Shown: positions 53,886 to 62,495, numbered from the stretch's first letter. The stretch: DNA of 64,000 nt from Kitasatospora aureofaciens (GCA_000720845.1 JODU01000015.1:124001-188000), one strand, 5' to 3'. The notes: generated by a model not told the origin, from the letters alone. Program-made: numbers and translations.

Positions 53886-55292
53886 TCACCGCCAGCGGCC
53901 GATCTCGACGTTCTCCAGGACGCCGAGCGCGTCCGGTACCAGCACCGCGGCCGAGTAGTAGGCCGTGACCAGGTACTTGATGATGGCCTGCTCATTGATG
54001 CCCATGAAGCGCACCGACAGACTCGGCTCGATCTCGTCCGGGATGCCGGTGGCCCGCAGACCGATGACTCCCTGGTCCTGCTCGCCGGTACGCATCGCGA
54101 TGATCGACGACGTACGGGCCTCGGTGACCGGGATCTTGTTGCACGGGTAGATGGGCACACCGCGCCAGGTCGGGATGCGGTTCCCGGCGACGTCGATCGT
54201 CTCGGGGACGAGACCGCGCTTGTTGAGCTCGCGGCCGATGGCGGCGATGGCGCGCGGGTGCGCGAGGAGCAGCTTGGTGCCGCGCCGGCGGCTCAGCAGT
54301 TCGTCGAGGTCATCCGGACCGGGCACGCCGTCGTGCGGCTGGATGCGCTGGTCGTACTCGCAGTTGTGCAGCAGGCCGAACTCGCGGTTGTTGATGAGTT
54401 CGTGCTCCTGGCGCTCCTTCAGCGCTTCGACCGTCAGCCTGATCTGCTGCTCGGTCTGGTTCATCGGCTGGTTGTACAGGTCGGCCACGCGCGAGTGGAT
54501 GCGCAGCACGGTCTGGGCGACGCTCAGTTCGTACTCACGGGGCCGGGCCTCGTAGTCGACGAAGGTGTGCGGGATGTCCGGCTCCCCGCTGTGGCCGGCC
54601 GAGAGGTCGATCTCCTTCTCACCGTGCTTGTTGGTGCGCTGCTCCGGGATCGAGCGCCGCTGCTCCAGGTGCTCGCGCAGGGAGTCCGCCCGCTCCGCGA
54701 CCTGCTCCACCTCCTGGCGGGGCAGTACCAGCACCGTGCAGGCGGTGACCGTGCGGGCGGTGAACTCCCAGATGGCGTCCCCGTCCAGGAGCGCCTGGTC
54801 GCCGAAGTAGGCGCCGTCTGCGAGGACGCCGAGGACCGCGTCGTCGCCGTAGGGACCGGTGCCGATCTTCTCGATCTTGCCGTGCGCCAGCAGGTACACC
54901 TCGTCGGCCCGGCCGCCGAACGAGGCGATGACCTCGCCGGGGCCGAACTCCCGCTGCTCACAGCGCTGCGCGAGTTCCGACAGGACCTCGTCGTCCTCGT
55001 ACGACCGCAGGGCCGGCAGCTCGCCCAGCTCCGCGGGGATGACCTCGACGCGGTCGCCGGTCTTCACGAACGTCACGCGACCGTCGCCGACGGCGAAGGT
55101 CAGGCGCCGGTTGACCCGGTACGTGCCGCCCTGGATGTCCACCCAGGGGAGCGAGCGCAGCAGCCAGCGCGAGCTGATCTCCTGCATCTGAGGAACGGAC
55201 TTGGTCGTGGTGGCCAGGTTCCGCGCGGCCGCCGTGCCGAGGCTCTGCTGCGGCCTGGTCTGCTCGGTGCGGACCTCTTCGCCTACCGACAT
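53886..55292 (-). CDS. Family 2B (EshA-like) encapsulin shell protein with cNMP-binding insertion
   Basis: A 468-residue protein. The N-terminal arm and HK97-like phage-capsid fold are interrupted by a CRP-type cyclic-nucleotide-binding domain at about residues 98-205 (FGPGEVIASFGGRADEVYLLAHGKIEKIG and YFGDQALLDGDAIWEFTARTVTACTVLVLP in pattern). Conserved shell segments include TFVDYEARPREYELSVAQTVLRIHSRVADLYN, LLLAHPRAIAAIGRELN and the C-terminal LSVRFMGINEQAIIKYLVTAYYSAAVL. This is the EshA/Family 2B encapsulin architecture; shells of this class assemble into icosahedral compartments. The adjacent polyprenyl synthase is the expected cargo. Confidence 0.92.
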   Translation of the reverse strand: MSVGEEVRTEQTRPQQSLGTAAARNLATTTKSVPQMQEISSRWLLRSLPWVDIQGGTYRVNRRLTFAVGDGRVTFVKTGDRVEVIPAELGELPALRSYEDDEVLSELAQRCEQREFGPGEVIASFGGRADEVYLLAHGKIEKIGTGPYGDDAVLGVLADGAYFGDQALLDGDAIWEFTARTVTACTVLVLPRQEVEQVAERADSLREHLEQRRSIPEQRTNKHGEKEIDLSAGHSGEPDIPHTFVDYEARPREYELSVAQTVLRIHSRVADLYNQPMNQTEQQIRLTVEALKERQEHELINNREFGLLHNCEYDQRIQPHDGVPGPDDLDELLSRRRGTKLLLAHPRAIAAIGRELNKRGLVPETIDVAGNRIPTWRGVPIYPCNKIPVTEARTSSIIAMRTGEQDQGVIGLRATGIPDEIEPSLSVRFMGINEQAIIKYLVTAYYSAAVLVPDALGVLENVEIGRWR

Positions 55293-55619
55293 AAGGTATT
55301 GCCCTCCCGGTCATGCCGGACGGCTACGCCCGGCATCGATGTGCGTGCACCAGCCTTCCTCACGGAGCGTGCCGGTGCTATTACACGAAAGAGCGGGAAT
55401 GGATCACTCACGTGCGGGGCAGACATGGGGGCTTGTTCGGCGTCTCGGCGACTTGCCCGGCTCCGTCTCGGCCCTGTTCGTCGCCACTGGCCGGGACGAG
55501 ATTGTCCGAAACGATTCGCACACGCTCCGGGCAAGTAATAGGAAGCGCTCCGTTTCGGTACAAGCTCCGTACGAGGCGGTCGCGTCGGGCGGTCGTCGCG
55601 CAGCGTGAAGGAGCCGGCC
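55293..55619. other. Divergent intergenic region between encapsulin and amidase
   Basis: About 325 bp with no convincing gene; short open frames on the plus strand lack codon bias. It should hold the encapsulin operon promoter on the minus strand and the amidase promoter on the plus strand. No clear operator or hairpin was found by eye. Confidence 0.45.
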
Positions 55620-56210
55620 GTGGCCTCACCCATGTCCGCGAGCAGTTTCCTCAAGGCACTGAAGGCGGAGGGCCTCACCGTCGTCGAGGTCGGCGACTGG
55701 CGCGACCACAACCGCAACCACAAGGGCGCCTGGGGCCCCGTGCACGGTGTGATGATCCACCACACGGTCACCAGGGGCAGCGCGCGGACGGTGGACATCT
55801 GCCGCAAGGGGCACGAGAGTCTGCCCGGCCCCCTGTGCCACGGGGTCGTCACCAAGGACGGCAAGGTCCACCTCGTCGGGTACGGCAGGGCCAACCACGC
55901 CGGTCTCGGCGACGACGACGTCCTGCGCGCGGTGATCGCGGAGAAGGCCCTGCCCCGGGACAACGAGGCGAACACCGACGGCAACCGGCACTTCTACGGC
56001 TTCGAGTGCGAGAACCTCGGCGACGGCGACGACCCCTGGCCGGCGGTGCAGCTGGATGCCATCGAGCGGGCCGCCGCGGCCGTGTGCCGCCACCACGGCT
56101 GGAACGAGCGGTCCGTCATCGGTCACCTGGAGTGGCAGCCGGGGAAGGTGGACCCGCGCGGGTTCACGATGGCGTCGATGCGGGAGCGGATCCGGGACCG
56201 GCTCAAGTGA
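55620..56210 (+). CDS. N-acetylmuramoyl-L-alanine amidase (Amidase_2/PGRP fold)
   Basis: A 196-residue zinc amidase. GVMIHHTVTRGSARTVDIC carries the first zinc His and ECENLGDGDDPWPAVQ plus VIGHLEWQPGKVDPRGFTM carry the rest, including the conserved His and the WxPGKxDP motif. No signal peptide is visible, so it may be released by lysis or a non-classical route, or resemble a phage-type endolysin. GTG at 55620 is 6 nt after AAGGAG; GTG 55605 and ATG 55632 are alternatives. Confidence 0.88.
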   Translation: MASPMSASSFLKALKAEGLTVVEVGDWRDHNRNHKGAWGPVHGVMIHHTVTRGSARTVDICRKGHESLPGPLCHGVVTKDGKVHLVGYGRANHAGLGDDDVLRAVIAEKALPRDNEANTDGNRHFYGFECENLGDGDDPWPAVQLDAIERAAAAVCRHHGWNERSVIGHLEWQPGKVDPRGFTMASMRERIRDRLK

Positions 56211-56245
56211 CCCGGGGCCGGCCGGAGTGACCCGGGGCCGGCCGA
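56206..56245. repeat. 20-bp tandem duplication over the amidase stop
   Basis: AGTGACCCGGGGCCGGCCGG at 56206-56225 is repeated at 56226-56245 with one difference. The first copy contains the amidase TGA stop, so the duplication also copies the stop in sequence. Confidence 0.8.
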
Positions 56246-56284
56246 AGCGAGGTGTCCGCCGCGCGGCGGCGCGACAATGGCGGG

Positions 56285-57193
56285 GTGACCGGCACCGACA
56301 CCCGCGACCTCGCCGCCCTGCGGCCCCGTCTGCCCTCTCCGCTGCACGAGGTGGCCGACGCACGGTTCGAGCGGCACGGTGTCCGGTTGCTGCTCAAGCG
56401 GGACGATCTGATCCACCCCGAGCTGGTCGGCAACAAATGGCGCAAGCTGGCACCGGTTCTCGCCACGGCGGGCGGCCGTGCCCTCGTCACGTTCGGCGGC
56501 GCCTACTCCAACCACCTGCGGGCCGCGGCCGCCGCGGGCCGTCTGCTCGGTCTGCCCACGGTGGGCGTGGTCCGCGGGCAGGAACTGGCCGGCCGGCCGC
56601 TCAACCCGTCGCTGGCCAGGTGTGCCGCCGACGGGATGCGGCTGCACTTCGTCGACCGCTCGACGTACCGGCGCAAGTCCGAACCGGAGACCCTGGCGGC
56701 TCTCCTGCGTGCGGTGGACGCGGAGGACGCCCTCGTCGTCCCCGAGGGCGGCAGCAACGCGGAGGCGGTCCGCGGCTGCCGCGCCCTGGGCGAGGAACTG
56801 GGCGAACACGCCGACGTGTCCGCCATCGCCTGCGGCACCGGCGGCACCCTCGCCGGACTGGCCGCCGGGCTTCCCCGGGGGCGGCGGGCCCTCGGCGTAC
56901 CCGTGCTCAGGGGCGGCTTCCTGGAGGGCGACATACGGCGGCTCCAGGACCGCGCGTTCGGCGGGCCGCGCGGTGCCTGGAGGCTGGACGACCGCTTCCA
57001 CCACGGCGGCTACGCCCGCACGACGCCCGAGCTGGACGCCTTCTCCGAGGACTTCGAACACCGCCACGGCCTCCCCGTGGAGCGCGTCTACGTCGCCAAG
57101 ATGCTGTACGCCCTGCTCGCCCTCACCGAGGAGGGCGCCTTCCCGCGCGGAACGACCCTGGCCGCGGTCGTCACCGGCCGCCGCTTCTCCTGA
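56285..57193 (+). CDS. PLP-dependent deaminase / D-cysteine desulfhydrase family
   Basis: A 302-residue fold-type II PLP enzyme. The Schiff-base Lys is in LVGNKWRKL, the amino acid loop is FGGAYSNHLRA, and the phosphate loop is CGTGGTLAGLAAGLP. The family includes 1-aminocyclopropane-1-carboxylate deaminase and D-cysteine desulfhydrase; the exact substrate cannot be assigned, and D-cysteine-type activity is more common in bacteria. GTG start at 56285. Confidence 0.88.
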   Translation: MTGTDTRDLAALRPRLPSPLHEVADARFERHGVRLLLKRDDLIHPELVGNKWRKLAPVLATAGGRALVTFGGAYSNHLRAAAAAGRLLGLPTVGVVRGQELAGRPLNPSLARCAADGMRLHFVDRSTYRRKSEPETLAALLRAVDAEDALVVPEGGSNAEAVRGCRALGEELGEHADVSAIACGTGGTLAGLAAGLPRGRRALGVPVLRGGFLEGDIRRLQDRAFGGPRGAWRLDDRFHHGGYARTTPELDAFSEDFEHRHGLPVERVYVAKMLYALLALTEEGAFPRGTTLAAVVTGRRFS

Positions 57194-57238
57194 GCGGGAC
57201 GGGGCCACCGCCCCGACGCGCCCGCGCACGTGCGTCGC

Positions 57239-58831
57239 TCACGTGGTCTCGCGGTACGCGGCGGCCTCCTCAAGGTCCAGCCGGCGCAGCAGTGTCCGGA
57301 GCATCTCGTCGTCGATGTAGCGGCCGTCCCGCAGCCGGACGAAGACCTCGCGCTCGGCGCCGATCATCTCCCGGGAGAGCCGCCGGTAGGTGTCGTCGAC
57401 GGTCTCGCCGGTGATGGGGTTGACCTGGCCGAGCCGTTCCCAGACGGCGTTGCGGCGGCGCTCCAGGACCGTGCGGAGGCGGTCGGCGAGCGGACCCGGC
57501 AGGGCGTTGCGCTCGTCGGCCAGGAGGTCGTCCAGGCGCCGTTCCGCGGCCCGCGAGGCCTGTGCCTGCGCGTTGGCCTCCGCCAGGGTCTCGACCTGCA
57601 CGTCGTGCGGGGGGAACTTCAGCAGCCGGATCAGCGGCGGCAGGCTGACACCCTGCACGACCAGCGTGCCGATGACGGTCGTGAAGGTGAGGAACAGGAT
57701 GAGGTTGCGCTCGGGAAAGGGCTCGCCGCCGTGCACCGTGAGCGGGATGGAGAAGGCGATGGCCAGGGAGACCACGCCCCGCATCCCGGCCCAGCCGATG
57801 ACGAACGGCCCTTTCCAGGAGAGGTCGCCCTCGCGCGCGCGTACGCGTGCCGACAGCCGGGGCAGGAAGGTCGCCGGGTACACCCATGCGAACCTCGCCA
57901 CGGCGACCACCAGGAAGACGGCGAGGGCGTACCAGGCGGCGTCAATCCCCTCGTACTCCCCCAAGCCCTTGAGGACGACGGGCAGCTGGAGTCCGATGAG
58001 GGCGAACACGGCCGACTCCAGGACGAAGGCGACCATCTTCCACACCGCCTCCTCCTGGAGCCGGGTGGCGAAGTCGACCTCCCACGCGCGGTGCCCGAGG
58101 TAGAGCGCGACGACGACCACCGCGAGCACCCCCGAGGCGTGCACCTGCTCGGCGACCGCGTAGGCGACGAACGGGATCAGCAGGGAGAGCGCGTTCTGCA
58201 GCAGCGCCTCCTTCAGGTGGGTGCGCAGCCAGTGCAGCGGCACCATCAGGACCAGTCCGACGCCGACGCCGCCCACCGCCGCGATCAGGAACTCGCCGAT
58301 TCCCCCGGCCCAGGTCGCGCCCTCGCCGACGGCCGCCGCGAGCGCCACCTTGAAGGCGGTGATGGCGGTGGCGTCATTCACCAGGGACTCGCCCTGGAGG
58401 ATCGTGGTGATCCGGGAGGGCAGCCCCACGCGGCGGGCGACCGCCGTGGCCGCGACGGCGTCCGGGGGCGCCACCACCGCGCCGAGCACCAGGGCCGCGG
58501 TCAGCGGCAGGCCCGGCACGATGAGGTAGGCGGCGCAGCCGACGACGAAGGTGGCGAACAGGACGTAGCCCACGGACAGCAGCGCCACGGGCCGCGCCTG
58601 CGCCCTCAGGTCCAGGTACGAGCTGTCGGTGGCCGCCGTGTGCAGCAGCGGGGGCAGGAGCAGGGGCAGGACGATGTGCGGGTCGAGGGTGTAGTCGGGC
58701 ACGCCGGGCACATAACTCACCGCCAGGCCCGCCGCGACCAGCAGCAGCGGCACCGGCACCGGCACACGCCGTCCCGCCGCGGCGATCGCGGCGCTGCCCG
58801 CCACCAGCAACAGCAGCGGCATCACGTCCAT
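57239..58831 (-). CDS. CPA1 family Na+/H+ antiporter
   Basis: A 530-residue antiporter with about twelve membrane helices. VAPPDAVAATAVARRVGLPSR is the discontinuous helix with the conserved Asp, LQGESLVNDATAITAFKVAL carries the catalytic ND pair of CPA1 exchangers, and GWAGMRGVVSLAIAF is a later family box. The C-terminal cytoplasmic tail of ~100 residues is charged. ATG at 58831 follows GAGG; a longer in-frame start up to 59011 overlaps the divergent zinc-finger gene and is rejected. Confidence 0.94.
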   Translation of the reverse strand: MDVMPLLLLVAGSAAIAAAGRRVPVPVPLLLVAAGLAVSYVPGVPDYTLDPHIVLPLLLPPLLHTAATDSSYLDLRAQARPVALLSVGYVLFATFVVGCAAYLIVPGLPLTAALVLGAVVAPPDAVAATAVARRVGLPSRITTILQGESLVNDATAITAFKVALAAAVGEGATWAGGIGEFLIAAVGGVGVGLVLMVPLHWLRTHLKEALLQNALSLLIPFVAYAVAEQVHASGVLAVVVVALYLGHRAWEVDFATRLQEEAVWKMVAFVLESAVFALIGLQLPVVLKGLGEYEGIDAAWYALAVFLVVAVARFAWVYPATFLPRLSARVRAREGDLSWKGPFVIGWAGMRGVVSLAIAFSIPLTVHGGEPFPERNLILFLTFTTVIGTLVVQGVSLPPLIRLLKFPPHDVQVETLAEANAQAQASRAAERRLDDLLADERNALPGPLADRLRTVLERRRNAVWERLGQVNPITGETVDDTYRRLSREMIGAEREVFVRLRDGRYIDDEMLRTLLRRLDLEEAAAYRETT

Positions 58832-58892
58832 CGTCCTCGCCCGCCCTCGTAATCCGCGCGGTCTTCCGCACACCCGTCGTAACCTGGCAATC

Positions 58893-59153
58893 ATGAAACA
58901 GTGCACGCACGCCGACGCGCTGCCGCACCCGGAACCCGAGCCGTGCGGCGAGACCTGTCCGGAGTGCCTGGCCGAGGGCACGGACCCGGTGCAGCTGAGG
59001 CTGTGCCTCATCTGCGGCCATGTCGGCTGCTGCGACTCCTCGCCGAAGCAGCACGCGACGGCGCATTACAAGGAGACCGGTCACCCGGTGATGCGGACCT
59101 TCGAGCCCGGGGAGAGCTGGCGCTGGTGCTTCGTCGATCACGTCCTCGTATGA
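58893..59153 (+). CDS. UBP-type zinc-finger protein
   Basis: An 86-residue ZnF_UBP protein. Cys and His spacing is CTH near the start, CGETCPEC, LRLCLICGHVGCCDSS, HATAHYKETGHPV. Stand-alone bacterial UBP fingers are of unknown function. It is followed by the sigH region on the same strand after 250 bp; it may correspond to the small gene upstream of the anti-sigma gene in S. coelicolor, but I cannot confirm the name. Confidence 0.9.
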   Translation: MKQCTHADALPHPEPEPCGETCPECLAEGTDPVQLRLCLICGHVGCCDSSPKQHATAHYKETGHPVMRTFEPGESWRWCFVDHVLV

Positions 59154-59261
59154 CCTCTGTCCGGGACGGTTCGACCGTCTGACGCCTGGGTACGTCAACC
59201 CGGCGCACGCTCTTCCGATTTGAGCCCGCCAACCCTCTAGCCACTGTGCGTGTTCACGTGT

Positions 59262-59274
59262 TCACTATGAGTGA
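59262..59274 (+). promoter_or_regulatory. BldD-like box upstream of prsH-sigH
   Basis: TCACTATGAGTGA, a perfect 5-bp inverted repeat with 3-bp centre, matches the BldD consensus TNACNCWGNGTNA with one mismatch. BldD repression of sigH in S. coelicolor is established. It lies 130 bp before the prsH start. Confidence 0.72.
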
Positions 59275-59403
59275 CAGCATGGGGTTGGGGTCTCGGGGAC
59301 AGGAAACTTCGGAGCGCGATAACGTCACCGCTGAACCACGTATCGCGTTATCCCGAGGGGCGTTCCTCGGCCCTGTAACGCTTGTACCACCTTGGAGGTG
59401 AGG

Positions 59404-59817
59404 GTGTCCCAGATCGCAGGCGAGCCCGCGACCCAGGACTTCGTCGAAGTCCGGCTGCCGGCCGCGGGTGCCTACCTGTCGGTGCTGCGTACGGCGACGG
59501 CCGGCCTCGCAGCTCGTTTGGACTTCACCCTCGACGAGATCGAGGACCTGCGCATCGCAGTCGACGAGGCCTGCGCGATCCTGCTGCAGCAGGCCGTGCC
59601 CGGCTCGGTGCTCAGTTGTGTCTTCCGCCTCGTCGACGACTCGCTCGAAGTCACCGTCTCGGCGCCGACCACGGACGGCCACGCCCCCTCCCGGGACACG
59701 TTCGCCTGGACGGTGCTCTCCGCCCTCGCGGGCAAGGTCTCCTCCGCTGTGGACGAGGACAAAACCGTTTCGATCAGCCTCTACAAACAGCGCGGCGCGG
59801 GACCCGGGCCGACGTGA
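59404..59817 (+). CDS. prsH: Anti-sigma factor PrsH (RsbW-like kinase)
   Basis: A 137-residue GHKL-type anti-sigma factor. LDEIEDLRIAVDEACAILLQ is the N-box and FAWTVLSALAGKVSSAVDEDKTVSISLYKQ the C-terminal segment that contacts sigma. It binds and inhibits SigH, encoded next. GTG at 59404 has GGAGGTGA upstream; TTG 59392 and GTG 59398 are in frame but inside that binding site. Its TGA overlaps the first SigH GTG. Confidence 0.94.
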   Translation: MSQIAGEPATQDFVEVRLPAAGAYLSVLRTATAGLAARLDFTLDEIEDLRIAVDEACAILLQQAVPGSVLSCVFRLVDDSLEVTVSAPTTDGHAPSRDTFAWTVLSALAGKVSSAVDEDKTVSISLYKQRGAGPGPT

Positions 59818-60899
59818 GGGACGGGGACGGGCCGGTGCGGGACGAAGAGCGCGGTACACGGGAGCTGCCGGCCGAGGGCACACGTTCTCCGAACGAGGCG
59901 CGACGCACGGCGGACGGCATCGACGGCATCCCCGAGCAGGCCCGGCCGCATCCGGAGGACGAGACCTCGCCCGAGGCCGTCGTTCCGGGCGACGGGCAGC
60001 GGACCGGGGAGACCCCCGTCCGGCCCGTCCGAGCGGAGGCAAGGGCTCGGGAAAGGGCAACGGGCGGGACGATGAGCGAGCACGAGCGACACTCCGAGGG
60101 CCACACGCCGGGCGCACGGGGCGCGCAGGGCACACGGCACGACCCGCAGGACCGCAGCGGCGCGCGCCTCCTGTTCGCCGAGCTGCGCACGCTGACGAAG
60201 GACAGTCCGGAGTACGCGGAGCTGCGCAATCGGCTGGTCCGCATGCATCTGCCGCTGGTCGAGCACCTCGCACGCCGCTTCCGCAACCGCGGCGAGCCCC
60301 TGGACGACCTCACCCAGGTCGCCACCATCGGGCTGATCAAGTCGGTGGACCGCTTCGACCCCGACCGCGGGGTGGAGTTCTCCACCTACGCGACCCCGAC
60401 GGTCGTCGGCGAGATCAAGCGGCACTTCCGGGACAAGGGCTGGGCGGTGCGTGTCCCGCGCCGGCTCCAGGAGCTGAGGCTGGCCCTGACGACGGCCACG
60501 GCGGAACTCTCCCAGCTGCACGGCCGCTCGCCGACGGTCCACGAGCTGGCCGAGAAGCTGGCGATCTCGGAGGAGGAGGTCCTGGAGGGCCTGGAGTCGG
60601 CCAACGCGTACTCCACGCTGTCGCTGGACGTCCCGGACACCGACGACGAGTCCCCGGCGGTCGCCGACACCCTCGGCGCCGAGGACGAGGCCCTCGAAGG
60701 CGTCGAGTACCGGGAGTCGCTCAAGCCACTCCTCGAAGACCTGCCCCCGCGCGAGAAGCGCATCCTGCTCCTGCGCTTCTTCGGCAACATGACCCAGTCC
60801 CAGATCGCGCAAGAGGTCGGGATCTCGCAGATGCACGTCTCCCGCCTGCTGGCCCGCACGCTGGCACAGCTGCGGGAGAAGCTGCTGGTCGAGGAGTAG
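59814..60899 (+). CDS. sigH: SigB-like RNA polymerase sigma factor SigH
   Basis: A 361-residue sigma factor of the stress/differentiation group. A ~95-residue charged N-terminal extension precedes regions 2 (RNRLVRMHLPLVEHLARRFRNRGEPLDDLTQVATIGLIKSVDRFDP), 3 and 4 (LPPREKRILLLRFFGNMTQSQIAQEVGISQMHVSRLL). GTG at 59814 overlaps the prsH stop (GTGA). An internal ATG at 60072, preceded by GGCGGGACG, could give a 275-residue isoform; multiple SigH products are reported in S. coelicolor. Confidence 0.94.
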   Translation: MRDGDGPVRDEERGTRELPAEGTRSPNEARRTADGIDGIPEQARPHPEDETSPEAVVPGDGQRTGETPVRPVRAEARARERATGGTMSEHERHSEGHTPGARGAQGTRHDPQDRSGARLLFAELRTLTKDSPEYAELRNRLVRMHLPLVEHLARRFRNRGEPLDDLTQVATIGLIKSVDRFDPDRGVEFSTYATPTVVGEIKRHFRDKGWAVRVPRRLQELRLALTTATAELSQLHGRSPTVHELAEKLAISEEEVLEGLESANAYSTLSLDVPDTDDESPAVADTLGAEDEALEGVEYRESLKPLLEDLPPREKRILLLRFFGNMTQSQIAQEVGISQMHVSRLLARTLAQLREKLLVEE

Positions 60900-60946
60900 C
60901 CGCCGGGTCGCGTACCGCTGGGGCGCCGTCATCGGGCGCCCCGGAG

Positions 60947-61399
60947 CTACTTCCCGGCGCTCCCGGGCCCCCGGATGCCCAGGGCCTGGGTGGTGGTGGG
61001 ATTGACGAGCAGCACCAGCGCTGCGACGGCCACGACCCCGAGCACGACGCCCGCCGGGACGGCCAGGCTGTCGGCCCGCGCCATGTTGTAGGCGACGGGC
61101 AGCGCCATGATCTGCGTGATCACGGCGGGCCCCCGGCTCCAGCCCTTCCGGCCGATCAGTCCGCGGGCGGCGAGCAGCGGCAGCAGGGCCAGGACGATCA
61201 GGGTGACGCCGCCGGTGACGGCCGAGGTCCGGTCGTCGGGATGCCCGGTGAGGCCCTCGACGAGCATCCAGACACCGCCGGCGACGAGCGCCAGCCCCTC
61301 CAGCGCGGCGAGGGCGGCCGCGGCGGTCAGCCGGCCGGGGCGGGGGCCGGCCTCTTCGGTGGCCGCGGAGGTGGGGGTGGGGGTCTGCTCACTGCTCAC
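60947..61399 (-). CDS. Hypothetical four-helix membrane protein
   Basis: A 150-residue protein with four predicted transmembrane helices (LEGLALVAGGVWMLVEG, LIVLALLPLLAARGL, ITQIMALPVAYNMA, VVLGVVAVAALVLLVN), a polar N-terminus and the C-terminal tail NPTTTQALGIRG. It has no named domain I recognise. It begins at GTG and is convergent with sigH and divergent from the kinase-like gene. Confidence 0.8.
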   Translation of the reverse strand: MSSEQTPTPTSAATEEAGPRPGRLTAAAALAALEGLALVAGGVWMLVEGLTGHPDDRTSAVTGGVTLIVLALLPLLAARGLIGRKGWSRGPAVITQIMALPVAYNMARADSLAVPAGVVLGVVAVAALVLLVNPTTTQALGIRGPGSAGK

Positions 61400-61526
61400 C
61401 CCTGAAGGGTAGCCCTCGGGGTGTGCGCGCCCGCCCGGGTGTCGGGCGTATCACGCGCACGGTGGGCCGGTGGGGATCTCCACCTCGCTCTGGGCCGAGT
61501 ACCACCCAGTAGGTACCCTGCACACC

Positions 61527-62495
61527 ATGCGTGCACTTCTCGTGGTCAACCCGGCGGCAACCACCACGAGCGCGCGCACGCGCGACGTGCTGATCCACGC
61601 GCTCGCGAGCGAGATGAAGCTGGAAGCGGTCACCACCGAGTACCGCGGACATGCGCGCGACCTCGGCCGGCAGGCGGCGCAGAGCGACGACGTCGACCTG
61701 GTGGTGGCCCTCGGCGGCGACGGCACGGTGAACGAGGTCGTCAACGGTCTGCTGCACGCGGGACCCGACCCCGACCACCTGCCCGGCCTCGCGGTGGTCC
61801 CCGGCGGTTCCACCAACGTCTTCGCGCGCGCCCTCGGTCTGCCCAATCACGCGGTGGAGGCCACCGGAGCCCTGCTGGACGCCCTGCGCGAAGGCCGCGA
61901 ACGGACCGTCGGTCTGGGCCTGGCGTCGGGTACGCCGGGCTCGGAGGACGAGGCGGTCCCGGCCCGCTGGTTCACCTTCAACGCCGGCCTGGGGTTCGAC
62001 GCAGGCGTGGTCGGCCGTGTCGAGCAGCACCGCGAGCGCGGCAAGAAGTCGACACACGCCCTCTACGTCCGCCAGGTGGTGCGCCAGCTCATCGGCGAGC
62101 CGCACCGGCGCAGCGGGACCATCACTCTGGAGCGGGCCGGCGAGGACCCGGTCACCGATCTGGTGCTCTCCATAGTCTCGAACACCTGCCCGTGGACGTT
62201 CCTCGGCAACCGCCCGATCTACGCCTCTCCCGAGGCGTCGTTCGACACCGCGCTCGACGTCTTCGGCCTCAGCCGGCTGTCGACGGCCGCGGTTGCCCGG
62301 TATGGCACCCAGTTGCTCACTTCGTCCCCCGAGCGCGGGCCGCGCGGTCGGCACGCGGTCTCCCTGCACGACCTGACCGACTTCACCTTGCATTCGAAGG
62401 TGCCCCTGCCCCTCCAGATGGACGGTGACCACCTGGGGTTGCGAACCAGCGTGGCGTTCACAGGCGTACGCCGTGCACTGCGTGTGATTGTGTGA
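61527..62495 (+). CDS. Diacylglycerol/sphingosine kinase family protein
   Basis: A 322-residue lipid-kinase-fold protein. RALLVVNPAATTTSARTRDVL is the start, VALGGDGTVNEVVNGL the catalytic GGDGT loop, and LAVVPGGSTNVFARALGLP the second conserved box. The family phosphorylates diacylglycerol or related lipids; the substrate here is unknown. ATG at 61527 fits the fold start; an ATG at 61470 is in frame but lacks homologous sequence. Confidence 0.9.
   Translation: MRALLVVNPAATTTSARTRDVLIHALASEMKLEAVTTEYRGHARDLGRQAAQSDDVDLVVALGGDGTVNEVVNGLLHAGPDPDHLPGLAVVPGGSTNVFARALGLPNHAVEATGALLDALREGRERTVGLGLASGTPGSEDEAVPARWFTFNAGLGFDAGVVGRVEQHRERGKKSTHALYVRQVVRQLIGEPHRRSGTITLERAGEDPVTDLVLSIVSNTCPWTFLGNRPIYASPEASFDTALDVFGLSRLSTAAVARYGTQLLTSSPERGPRGRHAVSLHDLTDFTLHSKVPLPLQMDGDHLGLRTSVAFTGVRRALRVIV

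Noticed and set aside
55399..55608. Short plus-strand frame upstream of the amidase
   Set aside because: It has no ribosome binding site, no codon bias and no recognisable sequence.
58832..59011. 60-residue N-terminal extension of the Na+/H+ antiporter
   Set aside because: It overlaps the divergent zinc-finger gene and has no antiporter homology; the transporter helices begin right after the ATG at 58831.
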